Counted from the first letter of the stretch, positions 49,601 to 58,654 are shown. The stretch is DNA of 64,000 nt from DATMQA01 sp035566895 (GCA_035566895.1 DATMQA010000007.1:1-64000), one strand, 5' to 3'. Translations and numbers: made by a program. The notes: generated by a model not told the origin, from the sequence alone.

Positions 49601-50366
49601 TCAGGTCCGTGATGGGCAGCATGAAATCCGGAATGCTGCCGCCTTTTTTCAGAACGGCGTGGGCTATATAGAGCCAAAATTCATACTCGCTGGGCGGGAA
49701 CTCCGGCCAAATGTTCAGACCGCTCCAGGAGTACTCGAATTGTGGAAATCCCAGTTGCTGGAGGTCCCAATTCGTAAGTTGCTGGTTTTGGTTGCACCGC
49801 ACATAAGCGGAATGGAGGCGTTTCAAAAAGCTCTTTTCCTCCTGGGTGAGGGACCGTCCGGTGGTGACGGTAAGCCGCCGCGCCACATCGGCGGCGTCGG
49901 TCGTGCCTGGTTTCACGCGGGTGGTGGCCAAACGGGCCACCGCCCCGCGCAGGCCCGCGCTCAGGCCGCGCACCGCGGCGGTGTTGTGTTCCGCCAGCAG
50001 CGCACTCATCGCCGCAAACGCGTGCTCGCAGTTGAACCCCTGCGGGCATGAACATTCGGCATCCCAACCTTCCCCCTGGTCAAAATCAAGGCGCACGCCG
50101 TACTCCTGGCCGTCCAGGACCTGGGCCGAGTAGGACCTGCCGGGTTTCTCGGGAACCAGGCTCCGCACGCGCCCTCCCCTGAAGCAAGCCTCCCCTTTGC
50201 GCCGGGCAGCGAGGGGGAAGCGCTTCAGGAAATCCTGGGCGGCCTGGGGGTCCAGCAACTCGAACGCATCGTCCACCTCCTGAATATACGAGGACCGTAC
50301 GCGCCGACAAGCTTGCAACCAGCTCAGTGCAGGCTGGCAACCTGGCCCGTTGTCCCATAGACTCAC
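46608..50366 (-). CDS. SWI2/SNF2-family helicase with N-terminal SWIM zinc finger
   Basis: 1252 residues. The SWIM finger CSC...CEH lies at residues 105-115 (AECSCPQGFNCEHAF). Helicase motif I (ADDMGLGKT) is near residue 778, the DEGQ box near 920, and the SNF2 C-terminal motif (GGFGLNLTAASYVVLFDPWWN, DRTHRIGQ) near 1175. This is the RapA/HepA-like bacterial SNF2 type, expected to translocate on DNA and remodel protein-DNA complexes or act on RNA polymerase. The first codon is a GTG; shorter GTG starts exist. It diverges from the DUF455 gene with only an 8-nt gap. Nearby restriction genes may be coincidental. Confidence 0.93.
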   Translation of the reverse strand: MSLWDNGPGCQPALSWLQACRRVRSSYIQEVDDAFELLDPQAAQDFLKRFPLAARRKGEACFRGGRVRSLVPEKPGRSYSAQVLDGQEYGVRLDFDQGEGWDAECSCPQGFNCEHAFAAMSALLAEHNTAAVRGLSAGLRGAVARLATTRVKPGTTDAADVARRLTVTTGRSLTQEEKSFLKRLHSAYVRCNQNQQLTNWDLQQLGFPQFEYSWSGLNIWPEFPPSEYEFWLYIAHAVLKKGGSIPDFMLPITDLSLVEERLAQWRRSREVERWKKALGNLQQELSQPAPAVQGEIDLQLVVDETGVRLQWRRPGRTEFEPIKQTHFRQLRTDLDEGLVSFSNEAELIWEFFSHRVYYANRTRLDYDDAEATEILGRMLRIRMLDSRIVRFDGQPLARPAEPLRWELTSAAGEQDDYRLRMVQADGAPLPPVWATFPGRPALYLTADAVFTGPDSHPHVLEPGEENLIPAPALERASGVALLQSLGVELPPRVRERVRTLPFEVAIQCELKATYPGSDTEDCVVTVMAEAPDGYQRVWSGEDWTDTAPKAARKHAREDDPITVYDSAALQPIARLLEPLNLKPRTYGDGVGLRINNKFGEVFAGWLKTVPPHITVHLQGELASFVSADVAGRVKLDVTEAEIDWFDLRVVLDVADTTLTADEIKLLLNAKGRFVRLAGKGWRRLQYDLSEEENERLARLGLSTRELSAEPQRLHALQLADDAAKKFLPEQQVEQIQRRVGEIKARVAPDLPAGVSALLRPYQLEGFHFLAYLATNRFGGILADDMGLGKTLQTLAWLLWLRERPLISNQLSRASNQLPVVSNQSAIGNAAGGNKAAGSEGISRTTPLPSLVVCPKSVMDNWHAEAARFTAGLRVRSWSAGELPRFFDELGSADLHVLNYSQLRSVGENLVTVRWQAVILDEGQYIKNPSSQTAQVARALRAEHRLVLTGTPIENRLLDLWSLMAYAMPGVLGSRGQFAKFYDAKGDPFARRRLASRVRPFVLRRTKAQVAKDLPDRVEEDLLCEIEGEQQALYRAELKRAQQLLLRIQTQQELARQQFHFLTSLLRLRQICCHPRLVAPDSAAPSAKTEALLEQLEPIMEEGQKVLVFSQFVEMLNLLRPVLAERNWPLFYLAGDTENRGELVKNFQETEGPAIFLISLKAGGFGLNLTAASYVVLFDPWWNPAVENQAIDRTHRIGQSNKVMAYRLLIKNSIEEKIRALHKQKRALAEDVLGEEKFAQSLTLQDLQFLFAD

Positions 50367-50374
50367 TGGGTTCG

Positions 50375-52483
50375 ATGGAACTTTGTGAATTTGCCGAGCG
50401 CGTCCTCTTCGCCACCACGCTGGAAGAAAAGCTCCAGTGCCCTGCGGTCATCACGGATGAGCGGCCGGGGCTGCCTTTGGCCACGCCGGGGGCGCCGGGA
50501 CGGCCTGCCGAATTACGGTTCAAGCCACGTGACGTGGGCAAGGGGGATTTCCAGGGCATTCATCGTCTCGAAAACGACCGCGAGCGCGGGCGCCTGCTGC
50601 ATTTCTTTGCCAATCACGAATTGCTCGCCACCGAACTGATGGCGCTGGCGCTCCTGCGCTTTCCGGATTCGCCCCCCGCCTTCCGCCACGGCGTGCTCCA
50701 GACCCTTAAGGACGAACAGGAGCATACGCGGCTTTACCTTCGTCGAATGCGCGACTGCGGAGTCCATTTCGGCGAGCTGCCCCTCAGCGGTTATTTCTGG
50801 CGGGCCATTTCCGGCATGGCAAGCCCGACGGATTACGTTGCCGGTTTGAGCCTGACTTTCGAGCAGGCCAACCTGGATTTCGCGCGCCACTTTGGACGCG
50901 GGTTTGCTGCCGTCGGGGACAACGAAACCGCGCGCCTGCTCGAGCGCATTTACCACGACGAAATCGGCCACGTCGCTCACGGTTTGAAATGGTTCCGTCG
51001 CTGGAAAAATCCCAACGCGAGCGACTGGGAGGCGTTCTGCGGGCAACTGAAGTTCCCGCTATCGCCGCAGCGCGCCAAGGGGTTTCTGTTGAACGTGGAG
51101 GGCCGCCGCGCGGCGGGATTCGATGCCTCTTTCATTGACGAATTAAACGTTTATTCCCATTCCAAAGGCCGGACGCCCAGCGTGTTTGTGTTCAATCCGT
51201 TTGCCGAGGGACGCATCGCGCTGGGCAAGTCTTTCACGCCGGTGAAACACCAGGTGCTGCTGGCCCGCGACCTGGCGAATCTGCCACAGTTTCTTTGTCG
51301 CAAGGACGATGTCGTGCTGGTGCACCAACGTCCGTCCGTCCAATGGCTCAGCACGCTGAAGCAAGCGGGCTTCGCGCTGCCGGAGTTTGTTGAACTCGAA
51401 GGACAAGGCATCGGGGCTTCCAATCCCCTGGTGCGCCGCAAGATTGCCGGCCTGCGCCCGTGGGCCTGGGGACCGGATAGTGTTGAATTGCTGGAGCCGC
51501 TCTTTCGAAATGTCACTGACGAGAACGGTGTCGCGGGCCAATGCTTCAACGAAAAGCGCGCGCGGCTGTATTCGAAAGCCTGGAGCGCCGCGCTGCTACG
51601 AAAGGTATTATCGCGCTGGCCGGCAGAATCCTGGCTTTGTTCCGAGAATGAAGTGGGCGTCGCGGCCGGCAGTGTGGAAGAGGCTCTGGCAGCGATTGCG
51701 TCCATTCGCCGACGGGGCCATCACAAGGTGGTCGTCAAAGAAGCCATTGGCCTGGCCGGCCACAACGCGCTGCGCCTATGGGAGCCGGAGTTGCTCGAGG
51801 CACAACACCGCTGGCTGGCGAATGCGTTACGCAACGGCGGCCAACTCGTGGTCGAGCCCTGGCTGGAACGGGAGCTGGATTTTTCCGCTCAGTTTGAGAT
51901 GGGCACCGGCGGCTTGAAGCTCTACGGCTACACGGGCTTGCTCAACGACCGCAAAGGGCAATTCCAAGCCAACTGGGCCGCGGCCAATTACGACCGCCGC
52001 ATTCCTGCCAGCATCACGGGGCTCTTCCGCGCGCCGGCCGATTTCTCCGACCGGCTCAAGCGTCTCTATGGTGGCATCTGTTCGCTCCTGGAAGAGGAGT
52101 TCCGCCACGCCGGTTTTCGCGGCCCGGCGGGCCTCGACGCTTTCGTTTATCGCACACCGCAAGGCGAACCCCGGCTCAAACCGATCGTGGAAATCAACCC
52201 TCGCTATACCATGGGCCGGGTGACGGCGGAATTGATGAAACAGGTCGCGCCCGGCAGCCACGGGTTGTTCCGGCTGGTGAACCGCGCCATGGCGCAGGCG
52301 GAAGGATTTGACGATTTCCACGGTTACGCCCAGGCGCTGACCGAACGCTTTCCTTTGCGCCTCGAGGGCGCGCCGCTCTTAAAAATCCGCGAGGGAGCGG
52401 TTTGCCTGAACGACCCGGGACAGGTCCAGGTCTGCCTGGCAACCTTTCGAGTCAGCCGGACGTTGGACGTCCTGGTGAGATAG
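50375..52483 (+). CDS. DUF455 ferritin-like domain fused to an ATP-grasp-like domain
   Basis: 702 residues from ATG 50375. Residues of about 1-265 are a DUF455/ferritin-like di-iron domain: NHELLATELMALALL, LKDEQEHTRLYLRRM, TFEQANLDFARHFG and IYHDEIGHVAHG give the Glu/His ligands. From about 415 the sequence turns ATP-grasp-like: VVVKEAIGLAGHNALRL, QLVVEPWLERELDFSAQFEM and the metal-binding PIVEINPRYTMGRVT. The middle has no clear domain. The fusion suggests an iron-dependent oxidation tied to an ATP-using ligation, e.g. in a small-molecule or cofactor pathway. No partner gene points to the product. Confidence 0.75.
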   Translation: MELCEFAERVLFATTLEEKLQCPAVITDERPGLPLATPGAPGRPAELRFKPRDVGKGDFQGIHRLENDRERGRLLHFFANHELLATELMALALLRFPDSPPAFRHGVLQTLKDEQEHTRLYLRRMRDCGVHFGELPLSGYFWRAISGMASPTDYVAGLSLTFEQANLDFARHFGRGFAAVGDNETARLLERIYHDEIGHVAHGLKWFRRWKNPNASDWEAFCGQLKFPLSPQRAKGFLLNVEGRRAAGFDASFIDELNVYSHSKGRTPSVFVFNPFAEGRIALGKSFTPVKHQVLLARDLANLPQFLCRKDDVVLVHQRPSVQWLSTLKQAGFALPEFVELEGQGIGASNPLVRRKIAGLRPWAWGPDSVELLEPLFRNVTDENGVAGQCFNEKRARLYSKAWSAALLRKVLSRWPAESWLCSENEVGVAAGSVEEALAAIASIRRRGHHKVVVKEAIGLAGHNALRLWEPELLEAQHRWLANALRNGGQLVVEPWLERELDFSAQFEMGTGGLKLYGYTGLLNDRKGQFQANWAAANYDRRIPASITGLFRAPADFSDRLKRLYGGICSLLEEEFRHAGFRGPAGLDAFVYRTPQGEPRLKPIVEINPRYTMGRVTAELMKQVAPGSHGLFRLVNRAMAQAEGFDDFHGYAQALTERFPLRLEGAPLLKIREGAVCLNDPGQVQVCLATFRVSRTLDVLVR

Positions 52484-54014
52484 CACCCGTTAAGAGCTGG
52501 TCGATCTTTTCCTTCACCCGCTTTTCCATTTTGATGAGCGGCGGCCAGCGCCGTTTGAAGCCTTCGCCGGCCAATTTCCTGGTAGCGTCGATTCCCATTT
52601 TCGAGCCCACGGCCATCTCGCTGGTGGCATGGTCGAGCACATCGGCTGGACCTTTGGTAAAAATGGCATCGCGCTGGGGATCGGTGTTGGCGCAGAGCCG
52701 GAAGAGGACTTCGCTGGTGTGGTGCACGTTGACGTCGTCGTCCACCACGATGATATACTTGGTGAACATCATCTGGCCCATGCCCCAGAGGCCGTGCATG
52801 ATTTTGTAGGCCTGCATGGGGTAGCTCTTTTTGATGCTGACAAACACCAGGTTGTGAAACACGCCCTCGGACGGCAGGGCGATATCGACAATCTCCGGGA
52901 AATTCATTTTGAGAATCGGCAGAAAGAGCTTCACGGAGGCGCTGCCGATGTAAAAATCCTCCATCGGCGGCAGGCCCACTATCGTAGCGGGATAAACCGC
53001 GTCCTTGCGGTGGGTGATGGCGGTGAGGTGAAAAACCGGATACGGCTCCGGCAGGGTGTAATAGCCGGTGTGGTCGCCGAAGGGCCCTTCGTCACGCAAG
53101 GGTTCTTTGGGGTCCACGTAGCCCTCGAGGACCATGTCCGCGTTGGCCGGCACTTCCAGATCGTTGGTCTCGCACTTGATGAGTTCGACCGATTGCCGGC
53201 GCAAATAACCTGCCAGCAGGAACTCGTCCAGGCCGTCCGGCAGCGGCGCGGTCGCGCAGAAGGTGAAGACCGGGTCGCCGCCCAGAAACACCGCTACCGG
53301 CATGCGGGTGCCGGTCTCGTAATAACGCCGCCCGTGGCGCGCGCCGACCTTTTGCAATTGCCAGTGCATGCCGGTGGCGCGCTCGTCATAAACCTGCATC
53401 CGGTAGAGGCCGACGTTACGCTCGCCGGTATCGGGGTCTTTGGTGACGACGCACGGCAAGGTGAGAAAACGGCCACCATCCAGCGGCCAGCACTTTTGGA
53501 TGGGAAGATTCAATAGAGTGGGAAGAGGCCCGGGCAAGCTGCCAGCCTGGGCATCAACGCCCGGAGCGGCGGGCCAAGGTTCAGTGCGGCGCGGCGGAGG
53601 TTCAAACTTGTGAATCACCTCTTGGCAGGGCCCGCTCTTGACGGCTTTAGGTTTGGCGTGGCGCAAGTCCAACGCGGTGCCGAGCAAGCGAAGGGCCTCC
53701 TTAAAACTGGTGGGCGGCTTTGCCTTAATGAGCGTGCCAAGTTCGGCTGCGACGGCATCCACCGAATCGGCGCCCAGGCTCAGGGCCATGCGCCGGTGTG
53801 AACCCAGGGTATTGATCGCCAAGGGAAAGGGCGAAACCTCTCCGTTCACCGTAGGCTTTTCAAACAACAGCCCCTGGCCGCCGCCGGCTTTCTTCATTTC
53901 CCGATCCGCAATTTCGGTGATTTCCAATTCGGTGGCTACAGGTTGGGAAAAGCGCTTTAGTTCGCCCACGGCCTCGAGCCGGTTGAGAAAATCGCGAAAG
54001 GATTGGAACGCCAT
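52452..54014 (-). CDS. UbiD-family prenylated-FMN decarboxylase
   Basis: 520 residues from ATG 54014. Family features: FRDFLNRLEAVGELKRF at the start, PCVVTKDPDTGERNVGLYRMQ, the EGYVDP and EGPFGDHTGYY region of the active site, and MMFTKYIIVVDDDVNVH. UbiD proteins decarboxylate aromatic or unsaturated acids with prenylated FMN; those in Verrucomicrobiota may act in menaquinone or other biosynthesis. No UbiX partner is in the window. It ends overlapping the 3' end of the fusion gene by 32 nt, convergently. Confidence 0.9.
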   Translation of the reverse strand: MAFQSFRDFLNRLEAVGELKRFSQPVATELEITEIADREMKKAGGGQGLLFEKPTVNGEVSPFPLAINTLGSHRRMALSLGADSVDAVAAELGTLIKAKPPTSFKEALRLLGTALDLRHAKPKAVKSGPCQEVIHKFEPPPRRTEPWPAAPGVDAQAGSLPGPLPTLLNLPIQKCWPLDGGRFLTLPCVVTKDPDTGERNVGLYRMQVYDERATGMHWQLQKVGARHGRRYYETGTRMPVAVFLGGDPVFTFCATAPLPDGLDEFLLAGYLRRQSVELIKCETNDLEVPANADMVLEGYVDPKEPLRDEGPFGDHTGYYTLPEPYPVFHLTAITHRKDAVYPATIVGLPPMEDFYIGSASVKLFLPILKMNFPEIVDIALPSEGVFHNLVFVSIKKSYPMQAYKIMHGLWGMGQMMFTKYIIVVDDDVNVHHTSEVLFRLCANTDPQRDAIFTKGPADVLDHATSEMAVGSKMGIDATRKLAGEGFKRRWPPLIKMEKRVKEKIDQLLTGAISPGRPTSG

Positions 54015-54057
54015 GGGCCGAAGGTTACCAGAATGAGCCGGCCCCGCAAGAAATGGC

Positions 54058-54190
54058 AGTAGCGCAGATTTTTAATCTGCTGTATCGCAGATTTCCAATC
54101 TGCGGACGGTTGAAATTCTCACGACGCAGCCAATTCGACGCCCGCAGAATACAATTCTGCGATACAGCAGATTAAAAATCTGCGCTACTT
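54058..54190. repeat. Large inverted pair of REP-like elements
   Basis: Left arm 54058-54105 (AGTAGCGCAGATTTTTAATC, TGCTGTATCGCAGATTTCC) and right arm 54142-54190, its inverse, with a 36-nt centre. Each arm is itself made of two hairpins. About 40 of 48 positions match. The same element occurs singly at 46318. Confidence 0.8.
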
Positions 54191-54308
54191 TCCTGGCAGG
54201 TCCGAAAATGCAATAATGAGCCAGGGGCGCCTCGTCATCGAAATAGTGCTTGGAACGGCTTAGGCCACGACTAGAATCTTCGCCCTTCGGCTGAGCGTAT
54301 CAGGACTT

Positions 54309-55193
54309 ATGAAGAAGAACGAGTTGGCGAGAAAATACCGGGTTGAAAACGGGAGAAAATTCCGGCTGACGGAGTTCGACCCGGCCGACACCTGGAAACT
54401 CAAATCCAAGGAGCACGCGCAGGAGTGGCTCGAGGAAGGCGTGGCCCAGCTTAGCGAGTTTCAATCCAAGCTCTATGCCGGCAACCAGTGGGCCCTGCTG
54501 CTGATTTTTCAGGCGATGGACGCCGCGGGCAAGGATGGGACGATCAAACACGTCATGTCGGGCGTCAATCCGCAAGGCTGCCAGGTGGTCTCGTTCAAGG
54601 TGCCATCGGAGGAAGACCTGAACCACGATTTTCTCTGGCGCACGACCAAACACCTGCCGGAGCGCGGACGCATCGGCATCTTCAACCGCTCCTATTATGA
54701 GGAGGTCCTGGTGGTGCGCGTGCATCCGGAGCTGTTGGCACGGCAGAAACTGCCGCTGCCGCTGTTGACGAAAGGGATTTGGGAAGAGCGGTTTGAAGAC
54801 ATCAATACTTTTGAGCGGCACCTGGCGCGCAACGGCGTGGTGATTCGCAAATTCTTTCTGCACCTCTCGAAGAAAGAACAACGCCTGCGCCTGCTCAGCC
54901 GGCTGGAGGAACCATCCAAGAACTGGAAGTTCTCGCTGGCCGATTTGCAGGAGCGGCGGCGCTGGGATGACTACATGCTGGCCTATGAGGACATGATCCG
55001 GCACACGGCCAATCGCCAGGCGCCGTGGTACGTCGTGCCGGCCGACCACAAATGGTTCACGCGCCTGGTAGTGGCCGAGGTGGTGGTCGAAGCCCTGCAA
55101 TCGCTAGACCTGAAGTATCCGGAAGTAGGCGCGGCCAAACGGCGCGAGCTGGCCACGGCGCGCAAGGTATTACTCGCAAATAAAGGGAGGTAA
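54309..55193 (+). CDS. ppk2: Polyphosphate kinase 2 (PPK2) family
   Basis: 294 residues. Uses polyphosphate to phosphorylate nucleotides (NDP or NMP). The Walker A motif MDAAGKDGT lies at about residues 69-77 and Walker B GRIGIFNRSYYEEV at about 122-135. The lid segment HLSKKEQRLRLLSRLEEPSK, and the ADHKWFTRLVVAEVV ending, complete the family. Single-domain length is typical. ATG 54309 is well supported. No ppk1 or ppx gene is adjacent. Confidence 0.92.
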   Translation: MKKNELARKYRVENGRKFRLTEFDPADTWKLKSKEHAQEWLEEGVAQLSEFQSKLYAGNQWALLLIFQAMDAAGKDGTIKHVMSGVNPQGCQVVSFKVPSEEDLNHDFLWRTTKHLPERGRIGIFNRSYYEEVLVVRVHPELLARQKLPLPLLTKGIWEERFEDINTFERHLARNGVVIRKFFLHLSKKEQRLRLLSRLEEPSKNWKFSLADLQERRRWDDYMLAYEDMIRHTANRQAPWYVVPADHKWFTRLVVAEVVVEALQSLDLKYPEVGAAKRRELATARKVLLANKGR

Positions 55194-55207
55194 GAAACCT
55201 CCAAAGA

Positions 55208-56179
55208 TCATTGCTTCACCGCGGCAGGAGGCGAATTCGTTTCCCTGACCGGATGCTCCTTGGCTTCGAGATTGCGGGTCAGTCGTTTTTTGAGGTCGAG
55301 GTACATTTCATTGGTGACTGCATTAAGATGAGCGTGGACTTCGGTGAAGCGCCCCGCCATGAGCTTGATGCGCGCAAAATGGATATAGACGCCTTCGCGC
55401 TCGATTTCATCATGAGCCAAATGGAGCGCGTTGGTCCAGGCCTTGAGGGCATCCTCGGTGCGCATGGGCTGGACGCCGTAATAACTTTGCGCCACATCCG
55501 AGGCGAGCGGAAAATTCTCCGGATCTAGCCGCATGGCATTGCTGTAAAGTTCGAAGGCTTTGGCAAAGACCTGTTCCTCGGTGATGCCGTAGTACTCCTT
55601 GGCATCCGTCCGGAACAGATACACGGTTGTGCCGAAATTATGATAATAGACCGGCTCGAGCGGATTAAGCTGAATGGCTTTGGTGTAATACTCGAAGGCC
55701 TTTTTGACGGAACCGATGTGGCCGTTGATGTTCGCCAGGTTGTTGTAAATGGCCGGGTTATTGGTATCCACTTCCAGCGCCTTTTCCAACTGCTCCTGCG
55801 CAGCGTCCTCGTCCTTGATGTCCCCCAGGAAGCTGGCGTAGGCCACCCGCGCGCGCGAGTGTTTGGGATGGCGCTGCAGAAAATCCTCATAGGCCTGGCG
55901 CACGGGTTCGAAGCGCTTCTGGATGCGCCGCTTCAGCTCGACCGGAGCCACTCCCGCCCCTTTCTCGGCAAACTCGTTGTTCTCGCGAATCCACTGGTCC
56001 ACCTCCGCCTGGGCGGCGTCGTCATCCGCCATGAGCTTCTGAAATTCTTTTTCAATTGAGTCCTTCGGGTCCGTTGCCGTGATGGAAGGGCCTGTGGTTT
56101 GGGGCGTGAGATTGGTGACCACCGCAGGTTGAGTGGCCGCTATCGTGGCGCCCAGAATACCAATAAGAAGATTGCTCAC
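55208..56179 (-). CDS. Exported TPR-repeat protein
   Basis: 323 residues from GTG 56179, with a short signal-like start (SNLLIGILGATIAATQPA). At least three tetratricopeptide units follow: YEDFLQRHPKHSRARVAYAS, ALEVDTNNPAIYNNLANING and AIQLNPLEPVYYHNFGTTVY. Tail AKEHPVRETNSPPAAVKQ. TPRs bind partner proteins; no partner is suggested by the neighbours. Confidence 0.75.
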   Translation of the reverse strand: MSNLLIGILGATIAATQPAVVTNLTPQTTGPSITATDPKDSIEKEFQKLMADDDAAQAEVDQWIRENNEFAEKGAGVAPVELKRRIQKRFEPVRQAYEDFLQRHPKHSRARVAYASFLGDIKDEDAAQEQLEKALEVDTNNPAIYNNLANINGHIGSVKKAFEYYTKAIQLNPLEPVYYHNFGTTVYLFRTDAKEYYGITEEQVFAKAFELYSNAMRLDPENFPLASDVAQSYYGVQPMRTEDALKAWTNALHLAHDEIEREGVYIHFARIKLMAGRFTEVHAHLNAVTNEMYLDLKKRLTRNLEAKEHPVRETNSPPAAVKQ

Positions 56180-56257
56180 TAGTGAAGACTAGCATTGGGC
56201 CGGAGCCATTGCCAATCCCCTTCCAAAACACCAAACCCCAAACACCAAGCTCTAGGA

Positions 56258-56320
56258 AAACACCAAATTCCAAACTTCAAAAGTCTCCGGTTCGAGGTTG
56301 TCGTTTGGAATTTGGCGTTT
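56258..56320. repeat. Inverted repeat AAACACCAAATTCCAAAC / GTTTGGAATTTGGCGTTT
   Basis: 18-nt arms with one mismatch and a 27-nt loop. The right arm touches the stop codon of the next - strand gene, so it could stall transcription; no T-run follows. Related TTTGGAGCTTGGTGTTT words occur at 46160-46215. Confidence 0.6.
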
Positions 56321-57626
56321 ACTCTCCCACCTTGAGCAGGATGCCTTGACCTGGCATCAACCAGAATCCGTCCTTGGCTATTTCGAAGGAGAGTAGCGCG
56401 CCGTCGACGGCGGATACAAGTTTGAGGTTGGCGCCGCTCGATTTGGTTTTGAGGCTCAGGTTGGCGGAGTGCTCGAGGTTGAGATTGACCAGCAGGGCGT
56501 AGGTTTCGGCGTCACGACCCTTGAACTCGCCCACCATCAGAGGGGACGAGCAAGTAACCGTGTCAATGACCTGCCCCGGCAAGAGCGGCAGGCCATCCAC
56601 AACGGGTGGTGAGGAAAAGAAAACACCCGTCGAGGAAAGCCGGCACAGGACCGGGGCGAGGGCCGCGACCTGCCGGTTCACTTCGCGGAGGCAACTCCAG
56701 GTCGGGGTCTTGTTTCCGGCGGCATCGATTGGAGCGTACTGGTAGCCGCGTCCATAAAAGGTGTACCAAGTCACGCCGCGAAATCCAGCCGCGAGCGTGG
56801 TGTACGCCTGGAGCAAAAGGTTCGCCGGCGAGGGGATGGGGTGTTTGGGTTGGAGTTGATTGGCGGCGACGATGTGCAGATAGGGCAAATGGTGCTCCTG
56901 GGCGACGCGGCGCACCTCCAGCATATTGCGGAAGTAACTGGCCGCCAAACTGCGGTTCTGCAAATCATCAGAATATTGGACCATATAATTGTCATAGCTG
57001 AGGAGTTGTGGCTTAACGTCGGCAATGAAGCGTTCGAGGTATTCAGTGTAGTTGGTGGTACCAAGCTGTGACCGGTCCGGCGCGCCCAGAGTTGCGTAGT
57101 CGGGAAACAGGTTGATGTAGGCTAGTTTTCCGGGCGCGTATTTCTTGACTGCCGCGACCGCTTTTCCCAACGCTGGAAAATCGCTGAGGCCTGGCTCGTC
57201 CATAATGAAGTAGCCCCTCAAGGCAATGTTCGAGCCGCCGGCCTTGACCATAGCCCGGATGCGGCTATTGATTTCCTCATCGGCAAGGTTCTTCCATTCG
57301 CTCTGGTACTTCAAAGGGAGCACGCCATCACCGGAAGGAAGCAGAAACGCGCCCAGGCCCAGCTTGCGGCACTTGGGCAGGTGCTTGGGCCGGACAAAGC
57401 CCGCCATGTTGAAATGGCACTCGGCGATGCTTTCTAACCCGTTGACCTCGGAGTCGTGCGCCTTGCCGTCCCAGCCCTCCAGCGGGTCCCAAGGCAGGAT
57501 GGGGAAAAATTCAGGCTGCGTGATGTCGCTGGAAGCCAGCTTGTCGGTTGCCTTCGTCGCTGGAAGGAAAACCAGGAGAATCAGGCCGGCCACAAGGAGG
57601 GTGCGCTTCTTCGGGAGGATTTGCAT
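56319..57626 (-). CDS. Secreted glycosidase-like (beta/alpha)8 protein, unknown family
   Basis: 435 residues. Signal peptide MQILPKKRTLLVAGLILLVF. The body resembles a barrel enzyme: FNMAGFVRPKHLPKCRKLGL, YFIMDEPGLSDFPAL (Asp-Glu at a strand end), LLSYDNYMVQYSDD and FRGVTWYTFYGRGYQY. A C-terminal beta domain ends the protein. Several secreted proteins of this sort occur in Verrucomicrobiota. I cannot name a GH family. Confidence 0.6.
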   Translation of the reverse strand: MQILPKKRTLLVAGLILLVFLPATKATDKLASSDITQPEFFPILPWDPLEGWDGKAHDSEVNGLESIAECHFNMAGFVRPKHLPKCRKLGLGAFLLPSGDGVLPLKYQSEWKNLADEEINSRIRAMVKAGGSNIALRGYFIMDEPGLSDFPALGKAVAAVKKYAPGKLAYINLFPDYATLGAPDRSQLGTTNYTEYLERFIADVKPQLLSYDNYMVQYSDDLQNRSLAASYFRNMLEVRRVAQEHHLPYLHIVAANQLQPKHPIPSPANLLLQAYTTLAAGFRGVTWYTFYGRGYQYAPIDAAGNKTPTWSCLREVNRQVAALAPVLCRLSSTGVFFSSPPVVDGLPLLPGQVIDTVTCSSPLMVGEFKGRDAETYALLVNLNLEHSANLSLKTKSSGANLKLVSAVDGALLSFEIAKDGFWLMPGQGILLKVGE

Positions 57627-57744
57627 GGCCTCGTTTTATCACACGCAAATACTGGTGTCACTCGCCGGCTCGGGTCCAAAGAGTAAGCCTGCTGGCAGGG
57701 ACGAAGGCGCACTCCACACGCTTCGCGCGGTTTGGTAAGACTGT

Positions 57745-58542
57745 TTACGGAAAGGACTGGATTACCGTCAGGTTGGGAGTTCTTCCCGGGGCGTTGACGA
57801 ACAAAATGGGTTGAGTGAGCCTAACCGAGTAAGGTGCGCGGACCGGATAAAGCCCGCCTGGAGCCAGGGGTGGCTGGCTTCGCTGACCCGCGCCGTTTAC
57901 CGCATCGTCCGAGACGCCGAGCACAGTTCCCGTCACCTCAATCGGCACGGCAGCCGCAGTGTCGGATGGCACAATCACCAGCCCGGAAGCCTGACTTTTT
58001 GTTTCATTTTTAGCGTCATCGCCGGAGGGTAAAATCAACGGGAGCGCGGGTTCAAACGGAAGGGATGCGGTGGCGGCCAAGGGTTGCGGGCCCGAAGCGA
58101 TCTCGAAGTCATGCTCCATCATGGCCGAAATCGCCTCATCGCAAACGCCCAGGTCGCGCAATTGGACGATCTGGTCGGCGCCCAAATTGAAGGTGCCCGC
58201 GGAATCGATGAAAGAAAGCATTACCCGGTCCGGTATGCCGGCCTGCGCCAGTTTCAGTATTTCTGTAAACCAGACTGAGACATAGGGTTTTGGGGGCACG
58301 GCAGCGCGGTTCACTCCGGCAGCGCCCAGGACAGGGGAAGTTGGTTTTGAAAGCAGTGCCGGCGAAACATTTGGCGCTGGCAGAGTCGCATTAGTCACCG
58401 GCGGCCCGGGGTGCATGGCCCCGGTTACATAGAGAGGGTTGGGCGTCGAGGTGGTCTGCTCCTCTTGGGCCGCGCTGGCGGAAACAATCGCCAATGCGAG
58501 CACCAGCCCGGGAATCCAGCTTGCCAACATTTGCGTTTTCAT
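57745..58542 (-). CDS. Secreted protein of unknown function
   Basis: 265 residues from ATG 58542 with signal peptide MKTQMLASWIPGLVLALAIV. A central helical segment (LKLAQAGIPDRVMLSFIDSA, ICDEAISAMMEHD-like) looks like the small helical domain found in many exported PVC-group proteins. The rest is Pro/Ala-rich linker. The C-terminus (LYPVRAPYSVRLTQPILFVN) is beta-like. Function unknown; it may be an envelope structural protein. Confidence 0.6.
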   Translation of the reverse strand: MKTQMLASWIPGLVLALAIVSASAAQEEQTTSTPNPLYVTGAMHPGPPVTNATLPAPNVSPALLSKPTSPVLGAAGVNRAAVPPKPYVSVWFTEILKLAQAGIPDRVMLSFIDSAGTFNLGADQIVQLRDLGVCDEAISAMMEHDFEIASGPQPLAATASLPFEPALPLILPSGDDAKNETKSQASGLVIVPSDTAAAVPIEVTGTVLGVSDDAVNGAGQRSQPPLAPGGLYPVRAPYSVRLTQPILFVNAPGRTPNLTVIQSFP

Positions 58543-58654
58543 AATGGCCTCATGCTGCTCTGCGCTGCCCGCTACACCCACTGACTCGAAATCACCCGGC
58601 CATATTCAAAGTCCCCGTGGACACAGGCTTCGAGTCTTCACGGAGCCAGCCGCT

